In this document: in pieces, positions 16,749 to 24,714 of the stretch
Layout: each line of letters starts with the position of its first letter
Position numbering within the stretch: the first letter of the stretch is position 1
Origin: Acidobacteriota bacterium
GTDB taxonomy: Bacteria > Acidobacteriota > Vicinamibacteria > Vicinamibacterales > UBA2999
Assembly (NCBI GenBank): GCA_016192845.1
Contig: JACPTI010000028.1
Span: 1-34,554 of the forward strand
Direction of reading: 5' to 3'
DNA length: 34,554 bases
Position numbers and translations under genes: made by a program
The notes under the pieces: generated by a model
What the model was told of the DNA's origin: nothing
Databases searched by the model: none
What the model saw: the letters and a program-made list of their open reading frames with translations, nothing else

Positions 16749-19235
16749 TTAAAACGCCATCAGGAGGCGGGCCGCCCGCTCGACGTCGTCTTCTGAGGGC
16801 AGGAAGTACGCCTCGAGCGGCGGCGAGTACGGCACCGGCGTATCCAGTGCACCGAGAATCCGGACGGGCGCGTCGAGCGACTCGAAGGCCTCTTCCTGAA
16901 TGACGGCGGCCAGGCTCTCGCCGATGCCGCCAGTGCGGGAGTCCTCGTGCACGACGAGCACTTTACCGCAGTGGCGTGCCACCGTGAGGACCGCGTCCCG
17001 ATCGAGCGGCGCGAGCGTGCGCAGATCGAGCACGCTCGCCTCGATGCCGTCGGCGGCCAGTCGATCGGCCACCCGCAGCGCCAGGTGCACGTACGCGCCG
17101 TACGAGATGATCGCGAGATCGTCGCCGCTCCGTCGGAGCGCGGCGCGGCCCAGCGGCATCGGCGGCGGCGGATCGGACGACAGCGCCTGCCTGACGCGCG
17201 GGTCGCGATAGAGCGCGATGTGCTCGTAGTAGAGGACCGGATCGGGATCGGCGACGGCGGCGGCCAGCAGCGCCCGCGCATCGTGCGGCGTCGACGGCGT
17301 CACGATCTTGAGCCCGGGGGTGCGGTAGAACCACGGCTCCGTGTTCTGGCTGTGGTACGGGCCGGCACGCCGCAGGCCGCCCCACGGCATGCGCACCACC
17401 ATCGGGACCGACCCGCCCCAGCGGTACCGGATTTTCGCGGCATTGTTGACGAGCTGGTTGAACCCGGTCGCGACGAAATCGTTGAACTGGATCTCGCCGA
17501 TCGGCCGCAGCCCGGCAAGCGCCGCCCCGACGCAGACGCCGAGAATGCCGCTCTCCGCGAGCGGCGAGTTCACGATCCGATCGCCGAATTCCTTCAGCAG
17601 CGGGCGCAGCAGCAGAAAAGCGTTGCCGTACCGGCCGCCGACGTCCTGGCCGTAGATGAAGACGCGCGGATCCGACTGGAGGGCGTCGCGAAGGCCGGCC
17701 GTTACGGCTTCGAGGAACGTACTTCCGTTCGGGTCGTGCGGAGGTCCGGCGTCCACGGGAGGCAGCGGCGGCGTGAGATCGATCCGCAGGCGCTCCGACG
17801 CCTCGAGCGGCTCGACTCTGACCCGTGGCGGCTCGGAAGCACAGACGCCGCCGGCGGCCGCCTCGGGCTCCGGCCACGGCGCCCCGATGATGGCGTGCGT
17901 CTCGGTCTCGATCAGGGCCTCGGCGTCCGCCTGGAAGCGCTCCAGGTCCGACGCCTGGATGACGCCTTCCTCCTCGAGCCGCCGGGCGTAGGAGGCGATC
18001 GGGTCTTTCTTCATCCAGAAGGCGTACTGCGCGCGATCGGCGTAGGCGTTCGGCGCCAGCTCCGCATACGTCCAGGACAACGGCGGCTCCTTGCCGAGGT
18101 ACAGCATGTCGTCATGGTGCGCGTGGCCGCACATCCGCATGCACACGAGCTCGATGAGCGTCGGCCCGCTGCCGGCGCGCGCGCGGTCGGCGGCCCACGC
18201 AAATGCCGCCGCAATTGCCTCCGGATCGGTGCCGTCGACCGTGACCCCGGGGATCCCGTAGCCGATCGCCTTGTCGGCGAAGATGCGCACGGCGGACTGC
18301 TCGCTGACCGGCGTCGAGAGCGCCGTCTGGTTGTTCTCGAGGCAGAACACCGCCGGCAGCCGCCGTGCCGCGCACAGGTTGATCGCCTCGTGCCACTCCC
18401 CGAGCGATGAGCCGCCCTCGCCGATGAACGAGACCGCCACGCGCCCCGATCGCTGGCGCGCAAAGGCCATCGCCATCCCCGCCACGGTCATCGTGCTGAC
18501 GGCGAGCGGCGCGGTCGCGGGCAGAATGCCCCAGTCGAAATCGCCGATGTGGAAGTCCTTGCCGTCCATCGGCGGCCCCTGCTTGCCGACCTGCGCGTTC
18601 AGCACCATCCGGATCGTCGCCGGCTCGGGGCGCATCGCCAGCGCGACGCCGACGTCGCGGATGATCGGACCGACGACGTCGCCCTGCCAGCCGCGCGCGG
18701 GATCGCGATAAGCGGCACCTCGCCTGAGGCGCAGCGCCGCTCCGTAGATCGCCTCCTGTCCGAGCGACCGGAACCCTTTGCCCTGGAACGGCACGTCGCG
18801 GTAGCGGACGTCCGTGCTGAGGAAGAGCTGTTTCAGCCGGTTGTCGACGGCGCGCGTGAGCACCATGCCGCGCAGCAGCTCCCGGCGCTCTTCCGCAGTC
18901 AGCGAGGCGGCAATCGCCTCGCGGGCGAGGAACGCGTCGCACGCGTCGACGAGCTCTTTGCGCGCCGCCTCCAGACGATGGGGCGCGCTGACGCGCGGAG
19001 TCGTTTCACCGACGTCGCTCAGGTCGATCGTGTCAAAGGAGCGGCTGAGCTCCCGCCGGAAGCTGATGCGCAGCGACTCGAGCCGCGGGGCGTCGCGCTC
19101 CGGGATGCGGTCGGCGCCCGACGCCTCGAGCGCCTCGCGCACCGTGGCGAGCGCGAACGGAAACCGCTCCACCACGAACGCGGCCAGACGGCTGGCGAGG
19201 CCCGCACCTGCGGCTGCCTGGATGCCCGGGCGCAT
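16749..19235 (-). CDS. Fused 2-oxoacid dehydrogenase E1 (alpha and beta in one chain)
   Basis: 828 residues. After an N-terminal extension of about 120 residues, the alpha half carries the thiamine-diphosphate region GEGGSSLGEWHEAINLC ... LENN and MRMCGHAHHDD. The metal-binding GDG motif reads GEG here. The beta half starts near EAVTAGLRDAL and contains GQDVGGRYGN, SPLAESGILG, GEIQFNDF and the C-terminal TAP-type segment ending VPYSPPLEAYFLP. It decarboxylates a 2-oxoacid and loads the acyl group onto the E2 lipoyl arm. E2, E3 and lipB lie 10-13 kb away on the other strand. Branched-chain-type E1 is the best guess; substrate is not certain. The upstream 81 bases hold a seven-base repeat array. 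Confidence 0.92.
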   Translation of the reverse strand: MRPGIQAAAGAGLASRLAAFVVERFPFALATVREALEASGADRIPERDAPRLESLRISFRRELSRSFDTIDLSDVGETTPRVSAPHRLEAARKELVDACDAFLAREAIAASLTAEERRELLRGMVLTRAVDNRLKQLFLSTDVRYRDVPFQGKGFRSLGQEAIYGAALRLRRGAAYRDPARGWQGDVVGPIIRDVGVALAMRPEPATIRMVLNAQVGKQGPPMDGKDFHIGDFDWGILPATAPLAVSTMTVAGMAMAFARQRSGRVAVSFIGEGGSSLGEWHEAINLCAARRLPAVFCLENNQTALSTPVSEQSAVRIFADKAIGYGIPGVTVDGTDPEAIAAAFAWAADRARAGSGPTLIELVCMRMCGHAHHDDMLYLGKEPPLSWTYAELAPNAYADRAQYAFWMKKDPIASYARRLEEEGVIQASDLERFQADAEALIETETHAIIGAPWPEPEAAAGGVCASEPPRVRVEPLEASERLRIDLTPPLPPVDAGPPHDPNGSTFLEAVTAGLRDALQSDPRVFIYGQDVGGRYGNAFLLLRPLLKEFGDRIVNSPLAESGILGVCVGAALAGLRPIGEIQFNDFVATGFNQLVNNAAKIRYRWGGSVPMVVRMPWGGLRRAGPYHSQNTEPWFYRTPGLKIVTPSTPHDARALLAAAVADPDPVLYYEHIALYRDPRVRQALSSDPPPPMPLGRAALRRSGDDLAIISYGAYVHLALRVADRLAADGIEASVLDLRTLAPLDRDAVLTVARHCGKVLVVHEDSRTGGIGESLAAVIQEEAFESLDAPVRILGALDTPVPYSPPLEAYFLPSEDDVERAARLLMAF

Positions 19236-19250
19236 CTCGAGACCATCCTA

Positions 19251-19312
19251 GCGTGGTCTTTGGCCTTTAGTCTCTGGTCTCTAGTCTCCGGCTGGTCCCC
19301 GGTCTTTGCGCC
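19251..19312. repeat. Tandem seven-base repeat (GGTCTTT / AGTCTCT-like)
   Basis: Degenerate seven-base units GGTCTTT, GGCCTTT, AGTCTCT, GGTCTCT, AGTCTCC fill the gap between the tartrate-dehydrogenase-like gene and the fused E1 gene. Same unit length as the arrays at 4801 and 12047, different sequence. Confidence 0.75.
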
Positions 19313-19316
19313 GCGG

Positions 19317-20399
19317 TCAAGCCGGCTGTCGGTTTTCCGCCGTGAGTGCCGTTGTCACGGCCTTCGTTATCTCCGCCGTCGTGGCGCGGCCGCCCAGGTC
19401 GGGGGTCTTCACGCGCTCGTCGCCGATCACCCGTTCGATCGCGCGCAGCACGGCGTCGTGCGCCGCCCGCTCGCCCAGGTGATCGAGCATCATCGCGCCG
19501 GCCCAGATGGCCGCAATCGGGTTGGCAATCCCCTTCCCGGCGATGTCGGGCGCCGAGCCGTGAATCGGCTCGAACATCGACGGCGTCGTGCGGTCGGGGT
19601 TGATGTTGCCGCTCGGCCCGACACCCAGGCTGCCGGAGATCGCCGAGCCGATGTCCGTCAGGATGTCGCCGAACAGGTTGGACGCGACGATGACGTCGAG
19701 CGTCTGCGGGTGCGTGATCATCCGGGCCGCCAGCGCGTCCACGTGGTACTTGCGGAACGTCACGTCCGGAAAGCCGGCCGCCACCTCGGCCACCACCTCG
19801 TCCCACATGACCATCGCGTGCTGGAGCGCGTTCGACTTCGTCGCGCTCGCGACGAGCTTCCTCGGGCGCGATCGCGCCAGCGCGAAGGCGTACCGCGCGA
19901 TCCGTTCGATGCCGCGCCGCGTGAAGATCCCGGTCTGCTGCGCGAGCTCGTCCGGGGTGCCGCTGTGCAGCCGTCCGCCGATGCCGCAGTATTCCCCTTC
20001 GGAGTTTTCGCGCACGCACACCATGTCGATATCGGCGGCCGTCCGGCCGGCCAGCGGCGAGGTGATCCCCGGCAGCAGCCGCATCGGACGGAGGTTGACG
20101 TACTGGCGGAGCCGCTGCCGCAGCGGCAGGATCAGCTCGCGCGCCGAGACGTGATCGGGCACCCGCGGATCGCCGATCGCGCCGAGGTAGATTGCGTCGA
20201 ACTTCACCAGTTGCTCGATCGCATCGGCGTCGAGCATGCGCCCGGTGCGCAGGTAATACTCGGAGCCCCAAGGAAACTCGGTGAATTCGCAGCGAAACCG
20301 ACACTGCGACGCGGCGACTGTGATGACCTCGATGCCGGCGGGAATCACTTCCTGGCCGATGCCGTCCCCGGCGATGACGGCGATGCGATAGGTGTTCAT
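19317..20399 (-). CDS. Tartrate dehydrogenase / D-malate dehydrogenase family protein
   Basis: 360 residues, a full-length isocitrate/isopropylmalate dehydrogenase-type decarboxylating enzyme. GDGIGQEV starts the fold; EFPWGSEYYLRTGRM and GAIGDPRVPDHVS are typical of the tartrate/D-malate subgroup rather than LeuB. VRENSEGEYCGIGG and ASNLFGDILTDIGSAI hold substrate- and metal-binding residues, and FEPIHGSAPDIAGKG contacts NAD. The symporter gene ends 12 bases upstream on the same strand and could import the organic acid, which is an inference. Confidence 0.9.
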   Translation of the reverse strand: MNTYRIAVIAGDGIGQEVIPAGIEVITVAASQCRFRCEFTEFPWGSEYYLRTGRMLDADAIEQLVKFDAIYLGAIGDPRVPDHVSARELILPLRQRLRQYVNLRPMRLLPGITSPLAGRTAADIDMVCVRENSEGEYCGIGGRLHSGTPDELAQQTGIFTRRGIERIARYAFALARSRPRKLVASATKSNALQHAMVMWDEVVAEVAAGFPDVTFRKYHVDALAARMITHPQTLDVIVASNLFGDILTDIGSAISGSLGVGPSGNINPDRTTPSMFEPIHGSAPDIAGKGIANPIAAIWAGAMMLDHLGERAAHDAVLRAIERVIGDERVKTPDLGGRATTAEITKAVTTALTAENRQPA

Positions 20400-20411
20400 C
20401 GGGATCCAATC

Positions 20412-21788
20412 CTATTGCAGGAGGGTGACTGCGGCGAACGCGAGGGCCGCGGCGACCAGTCCGGCCAGCGTTGGATCGAGCCCTGGAAAGGCGCCGCCTG
20501 CGGCGAATCGGACGACGAGCAGCGCGGCCACGCCGGCCACGATGGCGGCCATGGCCGCGGCCGACCCTGCCCGCTTCGAAGACAGGCCGCCAATCACGGG
20601 CACGAACAGGCTGACCCCGAGCAGCGAGTAGAAGATCGTCAGCGCACCGATGACGGTGGCCAGGTAGATCGATAGAAGCACGCCCAGCGTGCCGCCGACG
20701 ACCGCGGCGATGCGGGCGACGCGCAGCAGGTCGCCGTCGGACGCCTGCGGGTTGATGTGCCGCTTGTACAGGTCCTTCGACGCCGAGGTGGAAATCATGA
20801 AGAGGATCGCGTCGCACGTGTCGACCTCGGTGGAGAAGACCGCGGCCATCGCCAGCGCGCCCAGCCACGCCGGCAGCTGCTGTCGCAGGAGCGTCGGCAG
20901 CACCAGGTTCGGATCCTCGATGTCCGGCAGCGCCACGCGGGCGGCGATCCCAAGCAAGACGGGCAGGAAGGCGAACAGCATCAGCGCCGCGGCATTCAGC
21001 GCAACGCCCAGCCGGAGCGCACCGGTGCTGGCCGCGCCGTACGACTTCTGAATCAGGCCGGGCGAGACAATGAACGCCGGTCCGGTGAGGAAGAGCAGGG
21101 TCCACCCCGAACCTGGGCCGGCCGAAAACGTGATATCGCCAAAGTGCGCCGGGGATGCGGCGAACATCCCCTCGACTCCTCCCACCGACCCAACCGCAAA
21201 CGGCACCGCCAGGAGAAAGCCCGCCAGCATCACGACGAGCTGCACGGTGTTCACCATCGCCGTGCCGAGCAGACCACCGGCGGCGAAGTAGATCGTCATG
21301 ATCGAGCCGCCGATGAGCGATCCCACCCACCGGGGCGCACCGGTCAGGACGTTCAGGATCGCCGCGCCCGCGATGATCTGGCCGGCCAGAATCGCGAGCG
21401 TGCCCAGAAGAATCAGCACGGTGATGACGCCGCGCACGGCGGCGCCGTAGCGGAATTCCAGAAAGTCGCCGGTCGTGAAGAAGCCCTGCCGGTGCGCCAG
21501 CGTCCAGAGGCGGGGGCCGACCCAGAACGCCAGCACGAGCGACGCGAGGCCTGCCGAGCCGCTCCACCACCAGGCGCTCACGCCGTCGCGGTACGCGAGC
21601 CCGGCCACGCCGACCGTGGCCCCAGAGCCGATGTTGGCTGCCAGCATCGACGCCAGCAGCAGGCCCGGCCCGAGCGTCCGGCCGGCCACGAAGAAGTCGC
21701 CGCTCGTGCGGATGAAGCGCGACGTCCACAGCCCGAGCGCGACCACCCCGACGGAATAGACGATGAGGAAGGCGAGGTGGATGGTCAA
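20412..21788 (-). CDS. Sodium:solute symporter (SSS family)
   Basis: 458 residues with about 13 hydrophobic segments. Typical SSS features: the first helix followed by TSGDFFVAGRTLGPGLLLASMLAANIG, FLEFRYG, and AAVFSTEVDTCDAILFMISTSASKDLY in place of the family signature region. The start is taken as a TTG at 21788, 13 bases after the upstream stop; an AGGTGA lies there. The frame upstream overlaps the peptidase gene and is not protein-like. Substrate unknown; an organic acid would fit the next gene. Confidence 0.88.
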   Translation of the reverse strand: MTIHLAFLIVYSVGVVALGLWTSRFIRTSGDFFVAGRTLGPGLLLASMLAANIGSGATVGVAGLAYRDGVSAWWWSGSAGLASLVLAFWVGPRLWTLAHRQGFFTTGDFLEFRYGAAVRGVITVLILLGTLAILAGQIIAGAAILNVLTGAPRWVGSLIGGSIMTIYFAAGGLLGTAMVNTVQLVVMLAGFLLAVPFAVGSVGGVEGMFAASPAHFGDITFSAGPGSGWTLLFLTGPAFIVSPGLIQKSYGAASTGALRLGVALNAAALMLFAFLPVLLGIAARVALPDIEDPNLVLPTLLRQQLPAWLGALAMAAVFSTEVDTCDAILFMISTSASKDLYKRHINPQASDGDLLRVARIAAVVGGTLGVLLSIYLATVIGALTIFYSLLGVSLFVPVIGGLSSKRAGSAAAMAAIVAGVAALLVVRFAAGGAFPGLDPTLAGLVAAALAFAAVTLLQ

Positions 21789-21801
21789 ACGCGAGGGCGC
21801 G

Positions 21802-22899
21802 TCACCTGAAGCGCGGGGGTACCGTGCCCAGATCGCGCGCCGCGGGCAGGCCACCGAGGCTCGTCGCCTGCGTCGCCGCGCGCACGATCGCGTCCGCCAG
21901 CACCTCGGCGGCGAGCGCGCCGATGATGCTGGTGTCGGCCTGGCCGGACCAGCGGCCGGTGGCCAGCGCGAAGACGGTGTCGCCGTCGCCAACCGTATGT
22001 GACGGCACGATCGCCCGCGCCAGGCCGTCGTCGGCCATCAACGCGACACGATGCGCTTGTTCCTTGGTGAGGCGCGCATTGGTCGCCACGACAGCGATCG
22101 TGGTGTTCTCCCCCGGACGCGGCCGCTCGGTGAGCGTGCCGGATCGCAGCAGCCGTCTCACGTCGGCCAGCGAGCCGTCGGGATTTCGCGTGCCGGCAAC
22201 CACGCGGCCGCTCTCCGGGTCGATGACGTCGCCGGCAGCATTGACCGCCGCAAGCGCGCCGACGACCATGCCGTTCGGCAGTCGCACCGCTGCCGATCCG
22301 ACACCTGCTTTCATCGGCAGTCTGCGGCCGGGTGGATAGCCCGGGTGCTCGGCGATTCCGCCCATCTTCCCGACCGTTGCCCCCGCTCCTGCGCCGACGT
22401 TTCCTTCGGCCACGGCGCCGTCGGTCGCCGCCGCGGCGGCACGATAGCCGCACTCGGCGGTCGGCCTGATCTTCGGATCGCCGCCGAAGCCGAGGTCGAA
22501 GAGAATCGCAGCCGGGACAATCGGGACCACGCCGGCGCTCGTCTTGTAGCCGACGCCGCGCTCCTCCAGATAGCGGACGACGCCCTGCGCCGCGTCGAGG
22601 CCGAAGGCGCTCCCGCCGGAGAGGACCACCGCGTTCACCGCGTCGACGAGATTGCCGGGATCGAGCAGGTCGGTTTCACGCGTGCCGGGCGCGCCGCCGC
22701 GCTGCGAGACGCCGCCGGTCGCGCCGGGGCCGTCGACGAGGACGACGGTACAGCCGGTCGGCCGCTCCGACAGCGTGAAGTGGCCGACCTTCAGCCCCTC
22801 GACCTCGGTCAGACCTTTCGTGCGCGCCGGGGGCGACTGCGCCGGGAGCGTCGCGGCGAACATCACCACGGCCGCCGCGGCAGAAAGAAGCTGCTTCAT
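21802..22899 (-). CDS. Exported DmpA/P1-family peptidase (S58)
   Basis: 365 residues with a signal peptide (MKQLLSAAAAVVMFAATLPAQ). It belongs to the self-cleaving L-aminopeptidase/D-esterase family. GATGGVSQRGGAPGTRETDLLDP, VLSGGSAFGLDAAQGV and the cleavage region ENTTIAVVATNARLTK are visible; the new N-terminal residue after autoprocessing is in the NTTI segment. It lies three bases downstream of the hydrolase gene and 13 bases upstream of the symporter, so it is within one operon. Confidence 0.93.
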   Translation of the reverse strand: MKQLLSAAAAVVMFAATLPAQSPPARTKGLTEVEGLKVGHFTLSERPTGCTVVLVDGPGATGGVSQRGGAPGTRETDLLDPGNLVDAVNAVVLSGGSAFGLDAAQGVVRYLEERGVGYKTSAGVVPIVPAAILFDLGFGGDPKIRPTAECGYRAAAAATDGAVAEGNVGAGAGATVGKMGGIAEHPGYPPGRRLPMKAGVGSAAVRLPNGMVVGALAAVNAAGDVIDPESGRVVAGTRNPDGSLADVRRLLRSGTLTERPRPGENTTIAVVATNARLTKEQAHRVALMADDGLARAIVPSHTVGDGDTVFALATGRWSGQADTSIIGALAAEVLADAIVRAATQATSLGGLPAARDLGTVPPRFR

Positions 22900-22902
22900 G
22901 CG

Positions 22903-24714
22903 CTACCGAACGCTCTGAAACGTCTTCGTCAGCCAGTCGCGGATGGCGTTCGTCACCTCCGCGCTGACGGTTCGATCCTTCAGCGCCCCGTATTCGCCGA
23001 CCTCGCCGGTCACGGCGGGCACCAGCAGGTGGTTGACGCCGCGCACGGCAACCACCGTCACCGAACGCGAGCGGCTTTCCTTGCGCGCCAGATCGCCCAG
23101 CCGATCGACGTGCAGGACCGGCACCTCGTCGTCGAGCTCGCCGTGGATGAAGAGGAGCGGCTGCCGGACGTCCTCGATGACCCGGGCCGGATTGAAGCTG
23201 AGGAAGCTCTGGAACCACGGCGTGTCGGCATGCTTCCGCAGGTCGGCCGGCACGTTCTCCCATCCGCGGCCGGTCATCACCGCGGCGTTGATGCGCTCCT
23301 GGAGCTCGATCTTCGCGACGCGCTCGGCCGGCGCGACGTTCATCCGCTCCAGCACGTGGCGCTGCTGCTCGAGCACGCGCTCCGATCCGGTGGTCGACGG
23401 CGCGGCGATCGCCGCGACGCCCGTGATGCGCCGCTCACGCGTGGCGGCCAGCAGCGCGGTCCATGCGCCTTCGTTGTGGCCGACGAGGGCGATGCGATCG
23501 CGGTCGACATCGCGCCGGTTCGACAGCCAGCGCACCGCCGCCAGCGCGTCCTCGGCATGATCGCCGAGCGTCGCCGATTCCGCACGTCCGCCGCTCTGAC
23601 CGTGGCCGCGCTTGTCGTAGCGGACGGCGACAAAGCCGGCGTCGGCGAGCGCGCCGGCGAGCTGCCCCAGAATCGGCACCCCCGCGACCAGGCCGTCGCG
23701 CTCGTTGGCGGCGGCGCCGGCCAGCAGCACGACCGCAGGCAGTCGCGCCACGGGGCGGTCCGCAAGCGCGGACCGCCCGGCCAGTGCTGGCTGGTCGGGT
23801 CGCGTCGCGACCCGACCCGTAGCGAAGGAAGCGGGCCATGTCAGCGTCGCGCCGAGATTGAAGCCGGCCGCCGGAATGACCACGGCCTCGTCCGTCGGAT
23901 TCGAATAGACGACGGTTCGCGAGGTGGCCGCCGCGAGATCGTCGCGCATGATGTCGACGCGCTGCGCGGGGATGCTGACGCGGAGCAGCGACCCTGCTTC
24001 GTCCGCGTACACGTGGACCATCGTGGCGCCGCGCGGCCCCGTATACGCCAGCGCGTACCGGCGGACGTTCAGCGTCGACGTCCCAAGCTGCACCAGCTCC
24101 GCGGCCGCGTTCAGGAGCCGCAGCGATCCCTGCGCGCCGAAGCCGACGAACACGGGCAGCTCCTGGGCGGAGGCGCCGGCGGCCAGGCGCCGCGTCAGCG
24201 CTTCGTACGCGCCGAAGAAGACGTTCGGGAGGACCACCGCTTGCGGCGGTAATGTCTCCGTGTGCTCGATCTTCTGTCCAGCCTGGACGCCTTTGGTCAC
24301 GGCGGTGGTGCCGGCGAACGAGGTGTAGAGCAGCGTATCGCCGCCGTTGACCAATGCCTCGAGCTCGTAGACCTCGGGGGTCCAGTCGGGCCGGTAGCGC
24401 ACCTCGGCGCGGTTGATCACGAGATCCTGCGAGCCGGAGAGCCGTCCCTTGCCGATGATGTCGAGGCCGTCCGCGGTCGTCAGGACGGTGACTTCTTCAC
24501 GGCCGGCGACGGCGCCGCTCACGAAGACCGTGTACGCGCGTGTAGTCGAGGTGGGCGCCTGCTGTGCGGCCAGGTCCGGCTGAAGCCGGACACTACGGAG
24601 GGCCGGCTGAAGCCGGACACTACGTACGGCTGGCGGAGACGCGGCGGCCAGCGGCACCGCCAGGAGCAGCCAAATCGCCCAGATACAATAGCGACCAGGC
24701 ATTGATCGAATCAT
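22903..24714 (-). CDS. Exported alpha/beta hydrolase with Asn at the nucleophile position
   Basis: 603 residues from an ATG at 24714 with GGAGG seven bases upstream. A signal peptide (about 1-25) is followed directly by an in-frame family A repeat (about 29-48, VRSVRLQP twice). An N-terminal beta-rich domain (about 55-290) leads through an in-frame family B repeat (about 299-320) into the hydrolase domain (VVLLAGAAANERDG, RYDKRGHGQSGG). The nucleophile elbow, normally GHSEGG, reads GHNEGA, so the catalytic Ser is Asn. The acid (HGELDDEVP) and the His (GVNHLL) remain. Activity is doubtful. The 5' end overlaps the divergent ygfZ start by 13 bases. Confidence 0.88.
   Translation of the reverse strand: MIRSMPGRYCIWAIWLLLAVPLAAASPPAVRSVRLQPALRSVRLQPDLAAQQAPTSTTRAYTVFVSGAVAGREEVTVLTTADGLDIIGKGRLSGSQDLVINRAEVRYRPDWTPEVYELEALVNGGDTLLYTSFAGTTAVTKGVQAGQKIEHTETLPPQAVVLPNVFFGAYEALTRRLAAGASAQELPVFVGFGAQGSLRLLNAAAELVQLGTSTLNVRRYALAYTGPRGATMVHVYADEAGSLLRVSIPAQRVDIMRDDLAAATSRTVVYSNPTDEAVVIPAAGFNLGATLTWPASFATGRVATRPDQPALAGRSALADRPVARLPAVVLLAGAAANERDGLVAGVPILGQLAGALADAGFVAVRYDKRGHGQSGGRAESATLGDHAEDALAAVRWLSNRRDVDRDRIALVGHNEGAWTALLAATRERRITGVAAIAAPSTTGSERVLEQQRHVLERMNVAPAERVAKIELQERINAAVMTGRGWENVPADLRKHADTPWFQSFLSFNPARVIEDVRQPLLFIHGELDDEVPVLHVDRLGDLARKESRSRSVTVVAVRGVNHLLVPAVTGEVGEYGALKDRTVSAEVTNAIRDWLTKTFQSVR
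23754..23819. repeat. Family B triple palindrome inside the alpha/beta hydrolase gene
   Basis: GGCGGTCCGC with GCGGACCGCC, then CCAGTGCTGG, then GGTCGGGTCGC with GCGACCCGACC. Same layout as 10786-10853, read in the same frame, giving TGRVATRPDQPALAGRSALA between the two domains of the host protein. Confidence 0.9.
24573..24628. repeat. Two family A repeats inside the alpha/beta hydrolase gene
   Basis: Two direct copies of GTCCGGCTGAAGCCGGACACTACG (the second beginning GGCCGGCTG), the last ending ACTACGTACG. They are translated in frame right after the signal peptide. Confidence 0.92.
24684..24689 (+). promoter_or_regulatory. -10 box (TACAAT) for ygfZ
   Basis: TACAAT ends 12 bases before the TTG taken as the ygfZ start, leaving only a very short leader. 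It lies within the coding start of the divergent hydrolase gene. No convincing -35 box. Confidence 0.35.

Noticed and set aside
18549..20675. 708-codon plus-strand ORF across the E1 and tartrate-dehydrogenase genes
   Set aside because: Spans two well-supported minus-strand genes and their gap; composition is typical of antisense reading in GC-rich DNA.
21789..21992. N-terminal extension of the symporter upstream of the TTG
   Set aside because: Arg/Ala/Pro-rich reading through the peptidase gene with no family similarity.
22051..24252. 733-codon plus-strand ORF opposite the peptidase and hydrolase genes
   Set aside because: Covers parts of two confident genes on the other strand and shows no recognisable domain.
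24564..24701. N-terminal extension of YgfZ
   Set aside because: Made of family A repeats read antisense to the hydrolase; the YgfZ family begins near IESYRALREH.
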